In this document: one piece after another, positions 36,998 to 49,900 of the stretch
Layout of the letters: the number at the start of each line of letters is the position of its first letter
How positions within the stretch are numbered: position 1 is the first letter of the stretch
Source: Rotaria macrura
Taxonomy: Eukaryota > Rotifera > Eurotatoria > Philodinida > Philodinidae
Direction: 5' to 3'
DNA length: 64,000 bases
Assembly (NCBI GenBank): GCA_900239685.1
Contig: OENT01000481.1
Span: 1 to 64,000 of the forward strand
Notes under the pieces: generated by a model
What the model saw: only the letters and a program-made list of their open reading frames with translations
Databases searched by the model: none
Told to the model about the DNA's origin: nothing
Program-made: the position numbers and the translations under genes

Positions 36998-39264
36998 CTT
37001 GAAATATGTTTCTTTCGGTTTAATAAAGTCTCGATTTCATACACTCAAGGATACATCTATGCTTTATTCCCATGTCATCTACCGGAATGTGAGAAAAGGA
37101 TCCGATTTTTCTTTCATTTGCTTCTTACGAGAATGGATTTTGTTTACTACAAGGAAGTTCGTACTTTTAGTCCACCTTGGCTTGAATGCATGAATGAAGA
37201 CGAAGAGAATAACTCTTGGAACGTTTTTTATTAAATGCTCACTAATAGGAAAATTTCTAGGAATTAGATAAAAGTCAACTTTCTGAAAATATGCACTCCT
37301 GATGGTGTACGAGATTAACTTACGATGCCAATTGTGTTTGGATGAAACAATTCCACGTTAGTGTCAATACTGTTCATTTCTTGAACAATGTGGTTAAGTT
37401 TTATTCAGGATCATGTTTCAAAGTCTAATAATTCCTGGTTGTAGGATTTTTCAAGTTCCTTCTCAGCTGGTTTTCTGAAGCTAAAATTCAGAATTCAGGT
37501 AGGATTTACTCTTGGTTATATCAGCAACCCTAACGGTATTGTGAGAGATGGTTTTTTTCAAGATCTGAATTAAATTTTTGCAGCGAACTTCTATCAGGAT
37601 TTCAATTTATATATTGGAAAGATCTTTACACGAAAATAAGAAGATCGGTGAGAATACAAAATTGATTAATCATGTAAGATTTCAATCAGGATCTGTGCAG
37701 GACATTTCAAAGATACGCGTTACTACAGTTTGCAAGAGGATATGAATCGTAATCAGGACTTGGATAAGAAAATATGAAGATCTAACCAAGATTTGTTTAC
37801 GCTACGGCTCACTCAAGTCTGCTCTGTTTATTTCTTGAGAAACCATGAAAAGATCTTTCAAAGATCATAATCTCATGAATCCTATTAAGAGTGCTCCTTC
37901 TGCCCCTACTTTTGAATGAAAAATGAAAACAAAACTTATTATTATTAATATACTCTACAAATAGATTGGCCATGTACCTACGGATCTCAACCTGAATGAG
38001 CTCAATCTGACTTACCTTCCATTTGCTATTTGATTTTTACAAAGAGCTCTGCTCTTGGATTACAATAGACTTCTCAAATTTGTTTTGCGTATTTCTCGAA
38101 AGTCGATATTTGCTCAAAGCGTGCAGCCTGCATCACTTGCGACCCTTCTCTTATTTTCTCTGATTGAACTAAAATTTTGACCTCAAATCTTGACAGGTAT
38201 TCTCCAGAAGAAAAATCAGGTTTTTTCGATTTTGACCATTCAAACCGGATTTACAGGGTCCTGAAGATCCAAACCATGGTCTTGAATCCGATCCTATATG
38301 TATTTCTCTCATAAAAAAAGTAAGCGAGATTTTCAAAAAAGTCTCCATTTTATCTCTGACATATAATGCAAGGTATCCCAAAAACGTTTCAACTCAATCA
38401 GATAAACTTTGACGGGGTTCGACATCGATGTAGGCGTGGTCCTTTGTAGAAGAAGATTTTTTCAGAGAAAAACCCTGAAAATGTTAATTTTTTCCTTGAG
38501 CAAATGTCTCATTGTTTCGCACGCGGTATCAATCGCAAAAATTGCAGCCCTATCAATTGTACCTTCTTTGAGAACCAAACATAGTCAAAAACGAGGGTGG
38601 GGTACCCTTAATTCCTTATAACTTGTAATTGAACCCTCTTCATATTCTGATTACTTATCATTTAATATTATTGATAGCAATCTCTAAGAAAAAATCGCAC
38701 GTTACCAAACATTTTAAAGTCAGAAGCTACGAAATCATTTTAAGATCCGTTCGACGAGAAAAGGTTCGGTATAAAAAGAATGGAACAAGTCAAGTTCTAG
38801 ACGAATACTTTATAGTTTGATGCTAAACACTGAACGATTTCTTCTCGAAATTGAGTGGTTTCGTTATTTTTGTACTGAACCTTTTTCGGCCCTAGGAATC
38901 TTGAAAAGGTTCGGTAATGTATATACTCTCTAAATGAAATTCTTGTAGTTACTCCATGCATCAAATTTTTGCTAACGCTTTGTTATTTTACTTGATACTA
39001 CAAATAAGAATATAGTAATGTTGTAACATGAGAATAAACTGCAAACCTTTTGTTTATTATATTCACAGTCCCTATAAAAACTTTTCAATCAGAATTATAT
39101 TGGCACACTAAATAATTAGTATCAAAAGACGGCACAACTTCTGAATGTTATTATCAAGACAGTATGTCGTGTGGTGAGATATCATTTCAATTAGAATATC
39201 CCAACCAATGCTGTAAAAATTATAGATCAAAAGCTGTTTTTCTTTATTTTAAGACATAAACACT
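36998..39264. other. Intergenic between beta-lactamase-like gene and sirtuin (tail to tail)
   Basis: Contains repeat-like sequence at about 38180-38620 (ends in GGTGGGGTACCCTTAATTCC, echoing TGTACCCCACC in the 10.7-kb element) and a hairpin near 38876-38917 (CTGAACCTTTT pairing with AAAAGGTTCGG). The word AAAAGGTTCGGTA also occurs at about 38759. No coding region recognised. Confidence 0.4.
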
Positions 39265-40883
39265 CTATTGTTCACGCCAAACACCACGTTTTGGATTGTA
39301 GAATAAATGTAAATCTCTGGTTGAATCTATCAATGGTATTCGAGCTGTATACATTGGCTCTTTGTAATGACCTTTCCAATGCAATTCAATGTAAACATCC
39401 ATTTTACCAGTTTTACTAATTACCGGTATTTTGTGTTCGACGTATTCTTCACAAGTGAGTCGTTGGGATTCATATTTCGATGTAGTACCTTGAAGAATTA
39501 GTATTCGTACTTTTGAAAAGAGTGTATAGGGAATATCTTGATCAGGATCGAGACCCACAATCTTGATGGTTTGTTTGTTAATTGTAATATTTATTCGTCG
39601 ATGAAGTTCCCATTCAGGTATGGGAATATTTAATTTGGCCATCAATCCTTGCATTATGTCGTCACATAAAGCATGTATATTAAGTGTGGCCAATGGAGAC
39701 AAAGGAGTCATTTGCAAGTTTCCGATAACTAGTTTACCACCAAGTGAAGATACGAATTCTGGAATATCTGCTGCTGGTGTGACTCTTAATGAAGATCCCA
39801 AAACTAGGCAAACATCGGCTTTTTGTGCACGATCAAAGCCTGCTTCCAGTTCTTGCTGTGGAAGATTTTCGCCAAAATTAATAATCGAATCGTACAGAAC
39901 CGATCGGCATCGAGGACATTTACGTGTTGTTTGGTGATTATGGGCTTTCATTGCCGATCGTGTTTGAAAGTCACGTAAGTATTTCGCGTCACATTTTTTG
40001 CAAGTTTCTAAATTAGAATTACCGTGTAGCTCAGCTATCAATGTCGAAGGTAATCCAGATCGTAAATGAAGACCATCAATATTTTGAGAAATAACATAAT
40101 GAAGTAGTTTGTGACGAGCCAATTCGACTAGCGCCATATGTGTAGCTGATGGTATTGCCTTCGTCAGTGTGACTGTAACAGCAGTTGGCGAACGCGTCGC
40201 ACCTGGATGATCACGAAGTTCCCATATGCCAGGCCCAGTTGGTAGGACAGTATTCATACTAGATCGAAAATCAGGAATGCTAAATAGAAAAACCGATGAT
40301 GTTATTACACAGTGTCGAAATGCAAAAGTCTGATGTTTCCTTTCATTCGAACGAAGCAGACATGAGTATTCACATTTACAAATACATCTTACTCAGATTA
40401 GATATCGATCAAAGAAAATATTGGAGACTTATTAAATTAATTAGTTATACTGGCAGAAATCGAAAACGTACACGAAGTTTACGAATATATTGAAAGCAGA
40501 CAAAATAGTCTTCGTAGTGGTCTCCGCATGAAAATCTCATGTAGAAAACACATAAAAAAATGTATAAAACCATTTCCGCCCATTATAGATGTTCCACTTA
40601 TTCCTTTCAAACTTTTTCCAACCCTTCAAAACATTTTAGTTGAATCTCTTTTCAAATGCTACTTACCCTGTAGATGTCGATATACCCGCACCTGAAATAA
40701 AGATCATGATTCTTTAATTAGTTCTTATTGTTCAATACTTCTACTCGACTTACCAGTGAACACGATAAAATGCTTGGCGTTTCGAACATAATCAGCCAGT
40801 TGTTCAAGTTTCTGATCAAGAACATCAGGTGGATCTATAATCTCCTTTTTTGTTGAATCTTCGTCTGATATGCCGTGCGCCAT
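39265..40883 (-). CDS. SIRT7: SIRT6/7-class NAD+-dependent deacylase (3 exons)
   Basis: Exons 40754-40883, 40667-40691 (only 25 bp) and 39265-40279 encode 389 residues. Sirtuins remove acyl groups from lysines using NAD+, and class IV members (SIRT6/7) act on chromatin and ribosomal DNA. Motifs: GAGIST (NAD loop, 44-49), IPDFR, SQNIDGLH, catalytic His137 in ELHGN, zinc cysteines C145/C148 and C173/C176 (CKKC, CPRC), FGENLP, LGSSLRV and IGNLQMTPL. HLRSGLP and FGE favour SIRT7; THMALVEL resembles SIRT6. After the catalytic core there is a C-terminal extension of about 120 residues containing VYIELHWKGHYKEP, which I recall from SIRT7-type proteins of invertebrates and protists but not from human SIRT7. 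An insertion of about 15 residues follows IPDFRSS. The symbol is therefore tentative. Confidence 0.88.
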
Positions 40884-43800
40884 AATGTACTAGTTGGTTG
40901 AATATTTTGATCGATTGCAATATTAAAATGTTTTATTTTATATATATATATATATATATATGAATAGTTTCTATGCAATGGCAAAAAGATGTTGCAACTC
41001 TTTCAATCAGAGTGTTTGCGCATGAGTATGGGTGTCACATTGCATGTGAGTGACGCACAATTGTTGACTCACGATCGATAGTGAAAATTGCAGAATTAAA
41101 AACATTCGATGCAGAAAGATTTCTATGAGTACGAAATACACCAATTTTTATGCCCAGAATTAGTTGTAACTTAACCTGAAATTGATCTTGCACGAACATC
41201 CAGCCAACTATAGCTTCATCAGAATAGCAGGTGAACCAATACTTGTAAAATATCGATTCAGATACCAAGCGGAGCATTGAAATGCCTTTTCCAAGATTTA
41301 AATTTAAAAATTCAGTCTGACTCTTTTTCAGTCGAATGTTTCAGTTGAATTTGTAAAAGAGCTTCTTGTCTTCATGATTTTTCAAGCAATGTTGAATCCT
41401 CATCCTTCACTATGATGACGCAAATAGTGTTGATGACCTCGACGTTGAAGTGCTACTATTGAATCATTTATGAAAATGAAAATATAAGCATATAGAGAAC
41501 GCTGCTTATGATCAGTAAATATAAATGAATAGTTGAACCATTCTGTGATCGATTTGAAAGTGGTTTTCCTCTCCATACTATCCGACAGTTATTTATATTT
41601 CGTCCGTCTTAAAGAAACTTGATGGTGACATAATGTTTTATATAGTCGTCTAACAATAGTTTATGGATTCAAACTTGTATCAAAGTCAGCGGAGCTGGTG
41701 TGTTGCTGAGAGTGAGACAGAAAATATTCAAACAAGCTCGCAATACTCACAAGTTCATGCCAGGATTCACAACTCCGATTGATTGACGGCCAGTCTCGAA
41801 AACACGTTGTTGGTTCTAAATTGGGTAGGAAAAAACAATCTCATGAGGGAAAATTGTTGAATTTCTTGAAAGAATAGATCTTGTGACAAGTCAAACAAAC
41901 AGCTTTGAGTTACATGAATGTACAAAGGAATTTACGAACGATTAAAGGTACACAACTCACTCTGCGTATGATCATCCTTTATGCAGAGAGGGTTAGTTAA
42001 AGAAAATATAATCAATAGTTTTTACTGATCCTGCAGTTGAATGAATCCGTTACATGATCCGATCACTCAACGACATTTAATGAAAATTCTGGAGACGGAA
42101 ACAATTATGGATGCTACGGTTTATACTAAATAGTTAACCCGAGTTCTAATAAGCATTTGATGCCAATAGTAGAAGCCATTGAGAGTCATAAGTGGAATTC
42201 GAACTGATTCCGGAAGATGGATGCGAATGGTATTTGTTCTCCAAATTTTCGGCAAGATTTCGCCAGTTTTATAGGAATTCAAATATAATCGATCGGATTC
42301 GATCCTGGGAATGCTTATTCACGGTCTTTGTATTTTAAGAACAAAACTTATTCGTTCTTTTCAATGAATATGAGTAGGTGATTTAGCACTGTGTTTTTTT
42401 ACAATTTTACGAGGGCATCTGCTAGCAGGTATATTCTGTTCAAGCTTGTATTTATGGGTTATTGTAATCGAGAAACTGTGATCAACAATAGTTCTGGGTA
42501 CTTTTATAATATTCTGAAATTTTTGCCCCCAAACGACTAATTTCTTCGCAAACTATAAGGATTGAATAGGTTGCTATTTGAGGACATGGAGTTACTATTG
42601 ATAGGAGTGTTCATTTCTAGTGTTGATATTTACTTGTTGGACGATGTTGATGATTAGAATTTCCCTGTTAAATTTGTTGTTACTTGAAACATGGGCGAAC
42701 TCTAACAATAGATATATGTTACGGTCGGCATTGGATATAGTCAAATTCTAAATTTGAACGGATAAAATTAGAAAAAGTAAACTGATACAACTCTAAATAT
42801 TTCAAAAGAGAAAGGAAAAAGTATCAAGAAAGATAAATAATTGGTCTTTGTCAAAGAATCAAGGAGAAGAAAGCGGTTGAATATACTAGATTTATCTAGT
42901 TATGTCATTCAATCCACTTATGAGTAGAGTAGTGCGTATTATAGCATCACCAAAAAACTGGCGAACCCAAACATTGATTCTATGTGATATCAGAAATCTA
43001 GAATCAGTTTTTTCCGTTCTACTCTAATTTTGTCTTTCTCTTAGCTCAGCTAATGCAACATGACGATTCAATACTAGACTAAGAGCTCAATACGAAAATC
43101 TCATATTAACTGGGCAATTGTGTATACTTTTAAATTGATAGTTGAACTGCATCTGATTGTGAAATTGAAGTATTCGTTAGGGAGATGAAACATTTAATTT
43201 AGTTTTTCTTTTAAATGAAGCATCATACTTCAAGAGGAATTCACGTCATCAATAAATGGTAGGCTAAAAAAGGTATAAATTATTTTTTCGTGAGACTTCT
43301 CGAACAATATCCATGGAAACTCACATAATTCATGTAATGTCGGAGTACATTTGTTTATTTGGAGTAGAAAAAAAAAAAGGATGCAGCACAAACCACAAGA
43401 AAGATAGGCACGTAAATAGAATCATAGAGATATAAGTGATTATATTTAAACGGACAAGGCACGATCATAGGAATGTTTTAAGCACATAAATATGACATAT
43501 GTAAAAAAAAACAGATTCTTTAAAAAACGCAAAAAAATATTTGACACATCCACAAGGCAAAATTATTCTAGATAAAGCTACAGTTAAAAAAAAGGACACG
43601 AATGGACGGCAATAATGAGATTAGAAGAGTAAAAAGAAGGAAAATGCGTAAGCAAAAAAAGAGATTAATTAAAAAGATTTCTTTCATGTAGCTCAAAAGA
43701 AAAAGAAAGATCTATTCTAAGGCAATCCGAAATAAAATTTTCACTGTTAGCAAAAATGATGACACTGGTTTTTAATTTCTATTTATAGCCAAAGCTTATG

Positions 43801-43993
43801 AACAAAGATTTAAGTATCGTTATTTTTTGTCATATTTCACAACAAATAGTCACACTGTTCTGAAAGAAGCTGAGTGTGTGTGTGCGTGTGTGTACGAGAT
43901 TTCTTATGTTCCTTTTTTACTGTCTACACGAAGGTTGAATGTTCAACTGTAAAGTGAGAAAATATATAAGTCTCATAAGAATGTTTGTTGTTC
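40884..43993. other. Intergenic between sirtuin 5' end and rootletin 3' end
   Basis: Begins with the sirtuin promoter side, including a (TA)n run at 40939-40961. The A-rich stretch 43360-43900 with a (GT)n tract near 43875 probably belongs to the rootletin 3' UTR. No open frame with a domain; 41035-41277 (-) is open but unrecognised. Confidence 0.5.
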
Positions 43994-46900
43994 TCAATAG
44001 CGTGGTCGTGACGATCGTGCGCGTGCACTTGGTGATTGAGAATTGATTTGAGATGGTGATGGTGCATTTGCAGCAGCCACAGCTCGCATCGAACGTAGGG
44101 CAATAGATGGCGATAAAGTACGTCGATTTGGTGAACGATGACGTACAGGTGGTTCATGGATATCTGCTAGTCGTTTCGTTTCGTGATCTAAAAGAACGGG
44201 GTCAAGACCACGTGGATCTTGTGATACGAATGACAACGACTCAGTTATTTCACGGCGAAGTGCACTAATCTCATCTCCATTTGTTAATGAACGAGTGAGA
44301 AACGATTGACGCTTACGCATTTCCTGATGAAGTTGCTCTTTTAATGTTGTAATCTAATGAATTAAAATTCAAACATGTTGTGTCGAATGTGTTAAATACA
44401 ATATGAATATTACTTGTTCTTCGAGGCCTTTGACACGTGCTCTATGTGCTTTTTCTCGTGCTTCTAAAGCACGTTCAGCAGCTGTTTGAGATGATCGAAT
44501 ACGTTCAGTTTCAGCCTCCGTTTCACGTCTATTACGTGTTGTAAAATCGATCAAGCTACAAATAAATATGTCTTGTAATTAAAAATCATAAATATATGAC
44601 AAAAGAAACATTTTTATAATCTTGTATCAGGATTCTATACATTAAAAATGATCATGTTGAACCCAATAATACGAGATTCATGCAACAGACGCTGTTCTCA
44701 ATATAGCAACCAATTAGTTCTTGATTAGTTTTGAAATCAAATTCAAGATCGTTCTGATGAAAGTATCTGATATATAGTACTACTTATCGAAATACATAAT
44801 TAAGAACAGTCTAAGATTGCGGATTGCCTTTGAAAATAGAAATGTAACCTGCATTGCATTCGAATCTAAAAATGTTGATATCTTCTTCCTGTGTCTCAAC
44901 TTCTCTTTTTAATACATAGGCCATATTATTTTGAATTTCAATTCTCCTTGAGAGTAAATTACCGTTGGGCATGTTGTTGTTCGGATTCATTTAGAGCAGC
45001 TTGTAAATGCTCGATTTGTTTTTGTAAAGCTTGATTTTCTTCTTCGATGCGACGGAATTGTCGATCGAACTCTGTTCGATCCCAGGAACGAACAATGTCC
45101 TCAGTAACAACACGTTCACGTTCAACCTATTTGAAAAATAAAAACCAAAACGTTAGACTTTAGGCGATTAAGAGTGCAATCAAATTTTAACTAACTTTAT
45201 CTAAGGTTTTCTTCAGAACACTTTTATCTTTTTCTAAACGTAATTTTGATCTTTCAGCTTCACGCTTTTCGAGATCAAGATTGCCCAATTGTCGTTGTAA
45301 AAGAGCAGTCTTCTCTTGTAACGCTTGTTTATCCGAAGTAAGTATGGATATCTTTTGAATTGCTTCTTGTTCACTTTCTTGACGTTGGACAAGAAGCTAG
45401 AAATAAAGTATAGTGAAAATTAGTCTTTTTCTTTTTTCGTGAATGCAACATTAATCATTTCTTATCAAACGTACGGTATTCGCATTGCGTAATTGATTTT
45501 CTAATTCATGTCGTCTCATATCTGAATCAGTAACTTCATTTTGAAGATGATGTACACGTTCAAGTAATTCATGATTTTGCTTCTTGAGTTCACTTGCTTG
45601 AGATCTAAAGCATAAAATGTTTGTTTCTTTCGTTTTTTTTAGATAGGGCCTCTGTCTATCGTCGACTTGTTACAAAATATTATCTTCAAGATAATATTCA
45701 AAATCTGATACTCAGTATTCTTAGCGAGTCAATTATTCTCTTTTGATTTCAACGATATTTCAGTGGTAGTTTCGGCAGAGTTCTTTCATTGAATTGTCAA
45801 ATGTTTAAAAAATTCTTTGTCTGGAAGTCCGATTTTCTGAATATTCTTATCTTTTAATTTTGATCCGAAACTTTACAGGTATGTAAAACGTATCTAGTTT
45901 CATGAATATGAGGAGATATATTTACAAGTCATAGACAATATTCATGTTCATGAGATAGAAATGTGCGCTATGAAAGTTTTTATATTTCGAATGGATTTTG
46001 CTCAAAAATTGATACATGTTCTACGAAAGTTATCTTAGTCAATTACTTTATGGTCTTTTTAAGTTTAAAATCAGATGTGAAACACTCGAGCCTTTTTTGA
46101 AAAGTTAACATTTAGAAAATAAGCATACTAAAAGCGATTCAATGATGAACTAGTCTTTGAACAGTTAGAAAATACTTTGTTCGAACAGAAAAATGTCCTA
46201 TGCTGACAAATACTCTGTTATACATAAGTGTCATTTTTTATTATAATTTGATAAAGTATTTGTTCGATTTTAATGTAGTATTGTTGTTTTAATCAGATAG
46301 AATTTCTAAAATAATATTTATCGTCTCAATTGAATCAAAATAGAAGTTTCAAACAATCCCGTATACCGTTGAGAAGTTTCTCATCTTCAGAAAAAGATTC
46401 ATTTCGATAATTTTCATCAGATAGAAAATCGATGTTTTTAAAACATAGAAAAAGTAATTCTAAGTTCGTATGCAAAAATTGAAACATCATATTTTGTTCT
46501 GTGAACTAATGTATTTGAATCATCTGCAACATCACAATGTGCAAGTTGTATTCAAATGATGTTTTCCGATTGTTCAAGATTATTTTATTACTAGCGAATA
46601 TCCATGTTTTTGAACAACTTTACAATCATTCATAGAATGGAATATTGAATGATTTAAATTACCGTGTTTGTTCAAGTTTATCTTGTAATACACGACGATC
46701 AGCTTCACTATTTTGTAAAGCATTTTGAAGACTACCAAGTTTCTGTTGTAAATCAGCTGCTTGATAGTTTGTTTGTGATAATGTTTGATTCAGTGATTGT
46801 ACACGAGTTTTCAAACTTGATTCACCTTCTTCAACTTTAGCTAATGTTAAAGAAAGACGATCAACACTTAATTGTAGTGATTGACATTTTTCTTCACGAT

Positions 46901-49900
46901 CCTAAAATAAACGAAGGTAGAAAAAAGGTTTCAACTGACAAATGTCATCAACTATGAAAATTTTACTTGAATCTGTTTAATTAATGTTTCGCATCGTTCT
47001 TGATGTACTTGAATTTCCGTATCTTTATCAGTAAGAATCATATTCAAACGTTGAATTTCACCTTCCAATGCTCGTTTATTCATTTCTAGATCAGTTGCAC
47101 GAGCTTCACATTCTTCTAATGCTCTTTTTAAGTGTCGCTTATCATCGGATAAGCGTGATTCACTCGATTTTGATAAACTTATTTTTTCCTAATAAATATA
47201 AATTGAAAATAATAGAATACGCGTTTTGTTAGATTCAACAATACAACATTCTTTCAAACGAACGTATACCACTCAAATTGATGCCAAACGTTTAGTGAAT
47301 ACGAAATTTATAAGTCTAAAAACGTTTCCTTCACATATGATTTAGACGACTACCATGTTACATTATTTTGATTTGTAAAACAAAGGCTGAATCATTTATT
47401 CATGTGTTCCCGTAAGTTACTAACAAGTATTGAAGAAAGAGATGGTATGATTCATTTAGAAATTATTAAGATAAAAAATGATAATATAAGTACGAGTAAC
47501 AACAAATTAGTTTTTTTCTAAATCATGGGCTTAATATCTCTCGTATTCCGGACGACTTTCTGCCAAAAGAAATACTCGAATTCGGCTTTTTAAAAATTAT
47601 CTTTTCTTTTTGTGTAGAATGTTCTTTAAATGTACTACTTTATGTCTTGTCAATGCTCTTTCGTGAGATTTGTTCTTATTTGAAAAATGATTGAGGCATC
47701 ATCCATATGTAATACGGTGATCCTTTTCCAGTCATCACAGCATAAAGAACTTTCCTATGTGAGACTAATTCGTTAACAATACAGTCATTGTTCACGTGGG
47801 ATTCTCGTCTATGTTAAAAATAGATCTTGCTTACGATATTCAGTACTATATCGACTTAGCGGTAAAGAATGACAAAGAGTTTTTTTTTTAATCAAAATAT
47901 GAAATAACTTTTAGACTTGTAAATTTCGTATTCAGTACTCCGTTGGATTGACTTGTTACTTTGTAATTTCCCTTTGGCTACGGTTATTGGAGAATATGAG
48001 TTCGGACTATTGTGGAGAAAAAGAAATCTTACAATGATTTGTTTCTTTTCATTGTCCATAGCTAATAATTGTCGTTCAAGTGCCGTCATTTGATCTAACA
48101 TTGTTTTACGTTCACGTTCACTTCGTCGAATAGTATCTTCATGTAGTAATAAGGCACTTTGAGCACTTTGTAAGCGAGTATCTATACCTTTTTTGTCTAT
48201 GGTACGAAAGAAAAAGAAATAAAGTACTATTGAATCATCCATTTCGGAAAAAAAAGAATAAACTATATAATCAAGAGGAAAGTGCCTTTTATCAGCAGCA
48301 GCTTTTCTTACTGTGCAAACGTTCATAACAAAAGTATAATGTGGGAAGAACATCTGTACGTGCAACTTATACAATCACATACGTTATACACTCGAGTTTT
48401 TTTCGATAACATACCTTCTTCGAATGACATAAGTGTCTTTTGTAATTGATTAAATCGTAGTTCTGATCTAGCAAGATTGTCTTCAAGTTCTTTATTAATA
48501 CGACGAAGTTGTGTAGTTTCAGCTTAATAATAGATAAACAACGATATGATCTATTGATTTATATTTGTTCATGATCTTACCAACACAATCGTCTCGATCA
48601 CGTTCAGTAGAAATAAAACTTTGAACAAAATCTCTCAATGCAGAACGAATTTGTTCGGGATCAATGTCAGCCACATCAACGAATGTTGCACCAGGTGACG
48701 GAGCACGTTCATCATCGTAGCCCGGCGATCGTGAACGATGATGTGGACTTCTTGATGTTCGTCCCAATATAGGCGATGAACGATTTTCATTACTATCGAA
48801 ACCTTTCGTTGGTGATATTGGTCGACGTCGAATACCTGGACTAGGTGAACGACTACGAATTCGTGCACCACTACGACTGCGTGAACCATAACCGATTGTA
48901 CGACGTAGACCTGATACAATACTACCTAATTTATATTCAGCATCACGTTTTGCTCCTTCCACACTAAAAGATATAAACGAAATTGTTCAATGAAATTCAT
49001 TGTCTCAATAAAGAGTTCGTTTAAAATAACAATGTATAAGTACGAAATTGACTGATCGATCCAAAACAAGTAAAAGAATATACTTAGATGAGAACGATTT
49101 GGGCCTGTACTCATTTCTAGAACAAAATAATTTTATTACCGTGCTAACTGTGTATCAAGTGCACCAGCTCGTCCTTCAGCTCCCGATAATGCAATACGTA
49201 ATTCGGAAACCATTTGATTTGCATTTTCAAGTGCTAATTCAACATTTCGTCGTTCTTCGATTGCTTTACGTTCTACAAGTACAAACAAATATGACTATTA
49301 AATTATACACAGCTCGTTGTTGTTTTATACGTCAATCGTACCAAGACGTCGAGCATCATCAATAGCCAATTTAAAATCTCGTTCTTTCATTCGATTTTCA
49401 TCTTCTAATTCAACGTAGTGTCGTTGAATATGTGCCAGTTCTTTACGTAAAACTTCTCGTGATGCTTCAGCTTCGACGAATTTTTGTTTTTGTCCAAATA
49501 CTTCACGGCGCATTTCTTCTTCACGTTGTTCATCTTGTCGGACACGATCCGCTAATTCTTCTAATTCTTTTGATTTCTTTTTCGTTTCACTATCAAGCAT
49601 TTTAACATGTCGACGTAATTCTTGTAATTCACGTCGAGCTTCTAATCGAGAACGTTCAACATCCCGTAAATTATGGCGAAGATCATTCGCATCTTTTTGA
49701 CATTGAGATTTTTGTTCTTCGAGAACTAAAATAAATCAGAAAATTCAACTTGTTTATCCATCCACATGTATTGTTTCGATATTAATCCAAATCCATAGAT
49801 ATCTGTCACAAGTTATGCATCGAATGATTCCTAGTTCGATTATGATCTATTAAATCTACTAGCCATATTATTTACTATCAACGTAATTGAATACGAAAAT

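Noticed and set aside
40939-40961. (TA)n run as the sirtuin TATA box
   Set aside because: Similar dinucleotide runs occur across the window (4464, 8669, 18212, 61448) away from starts, so it is probably just a microsatellite.
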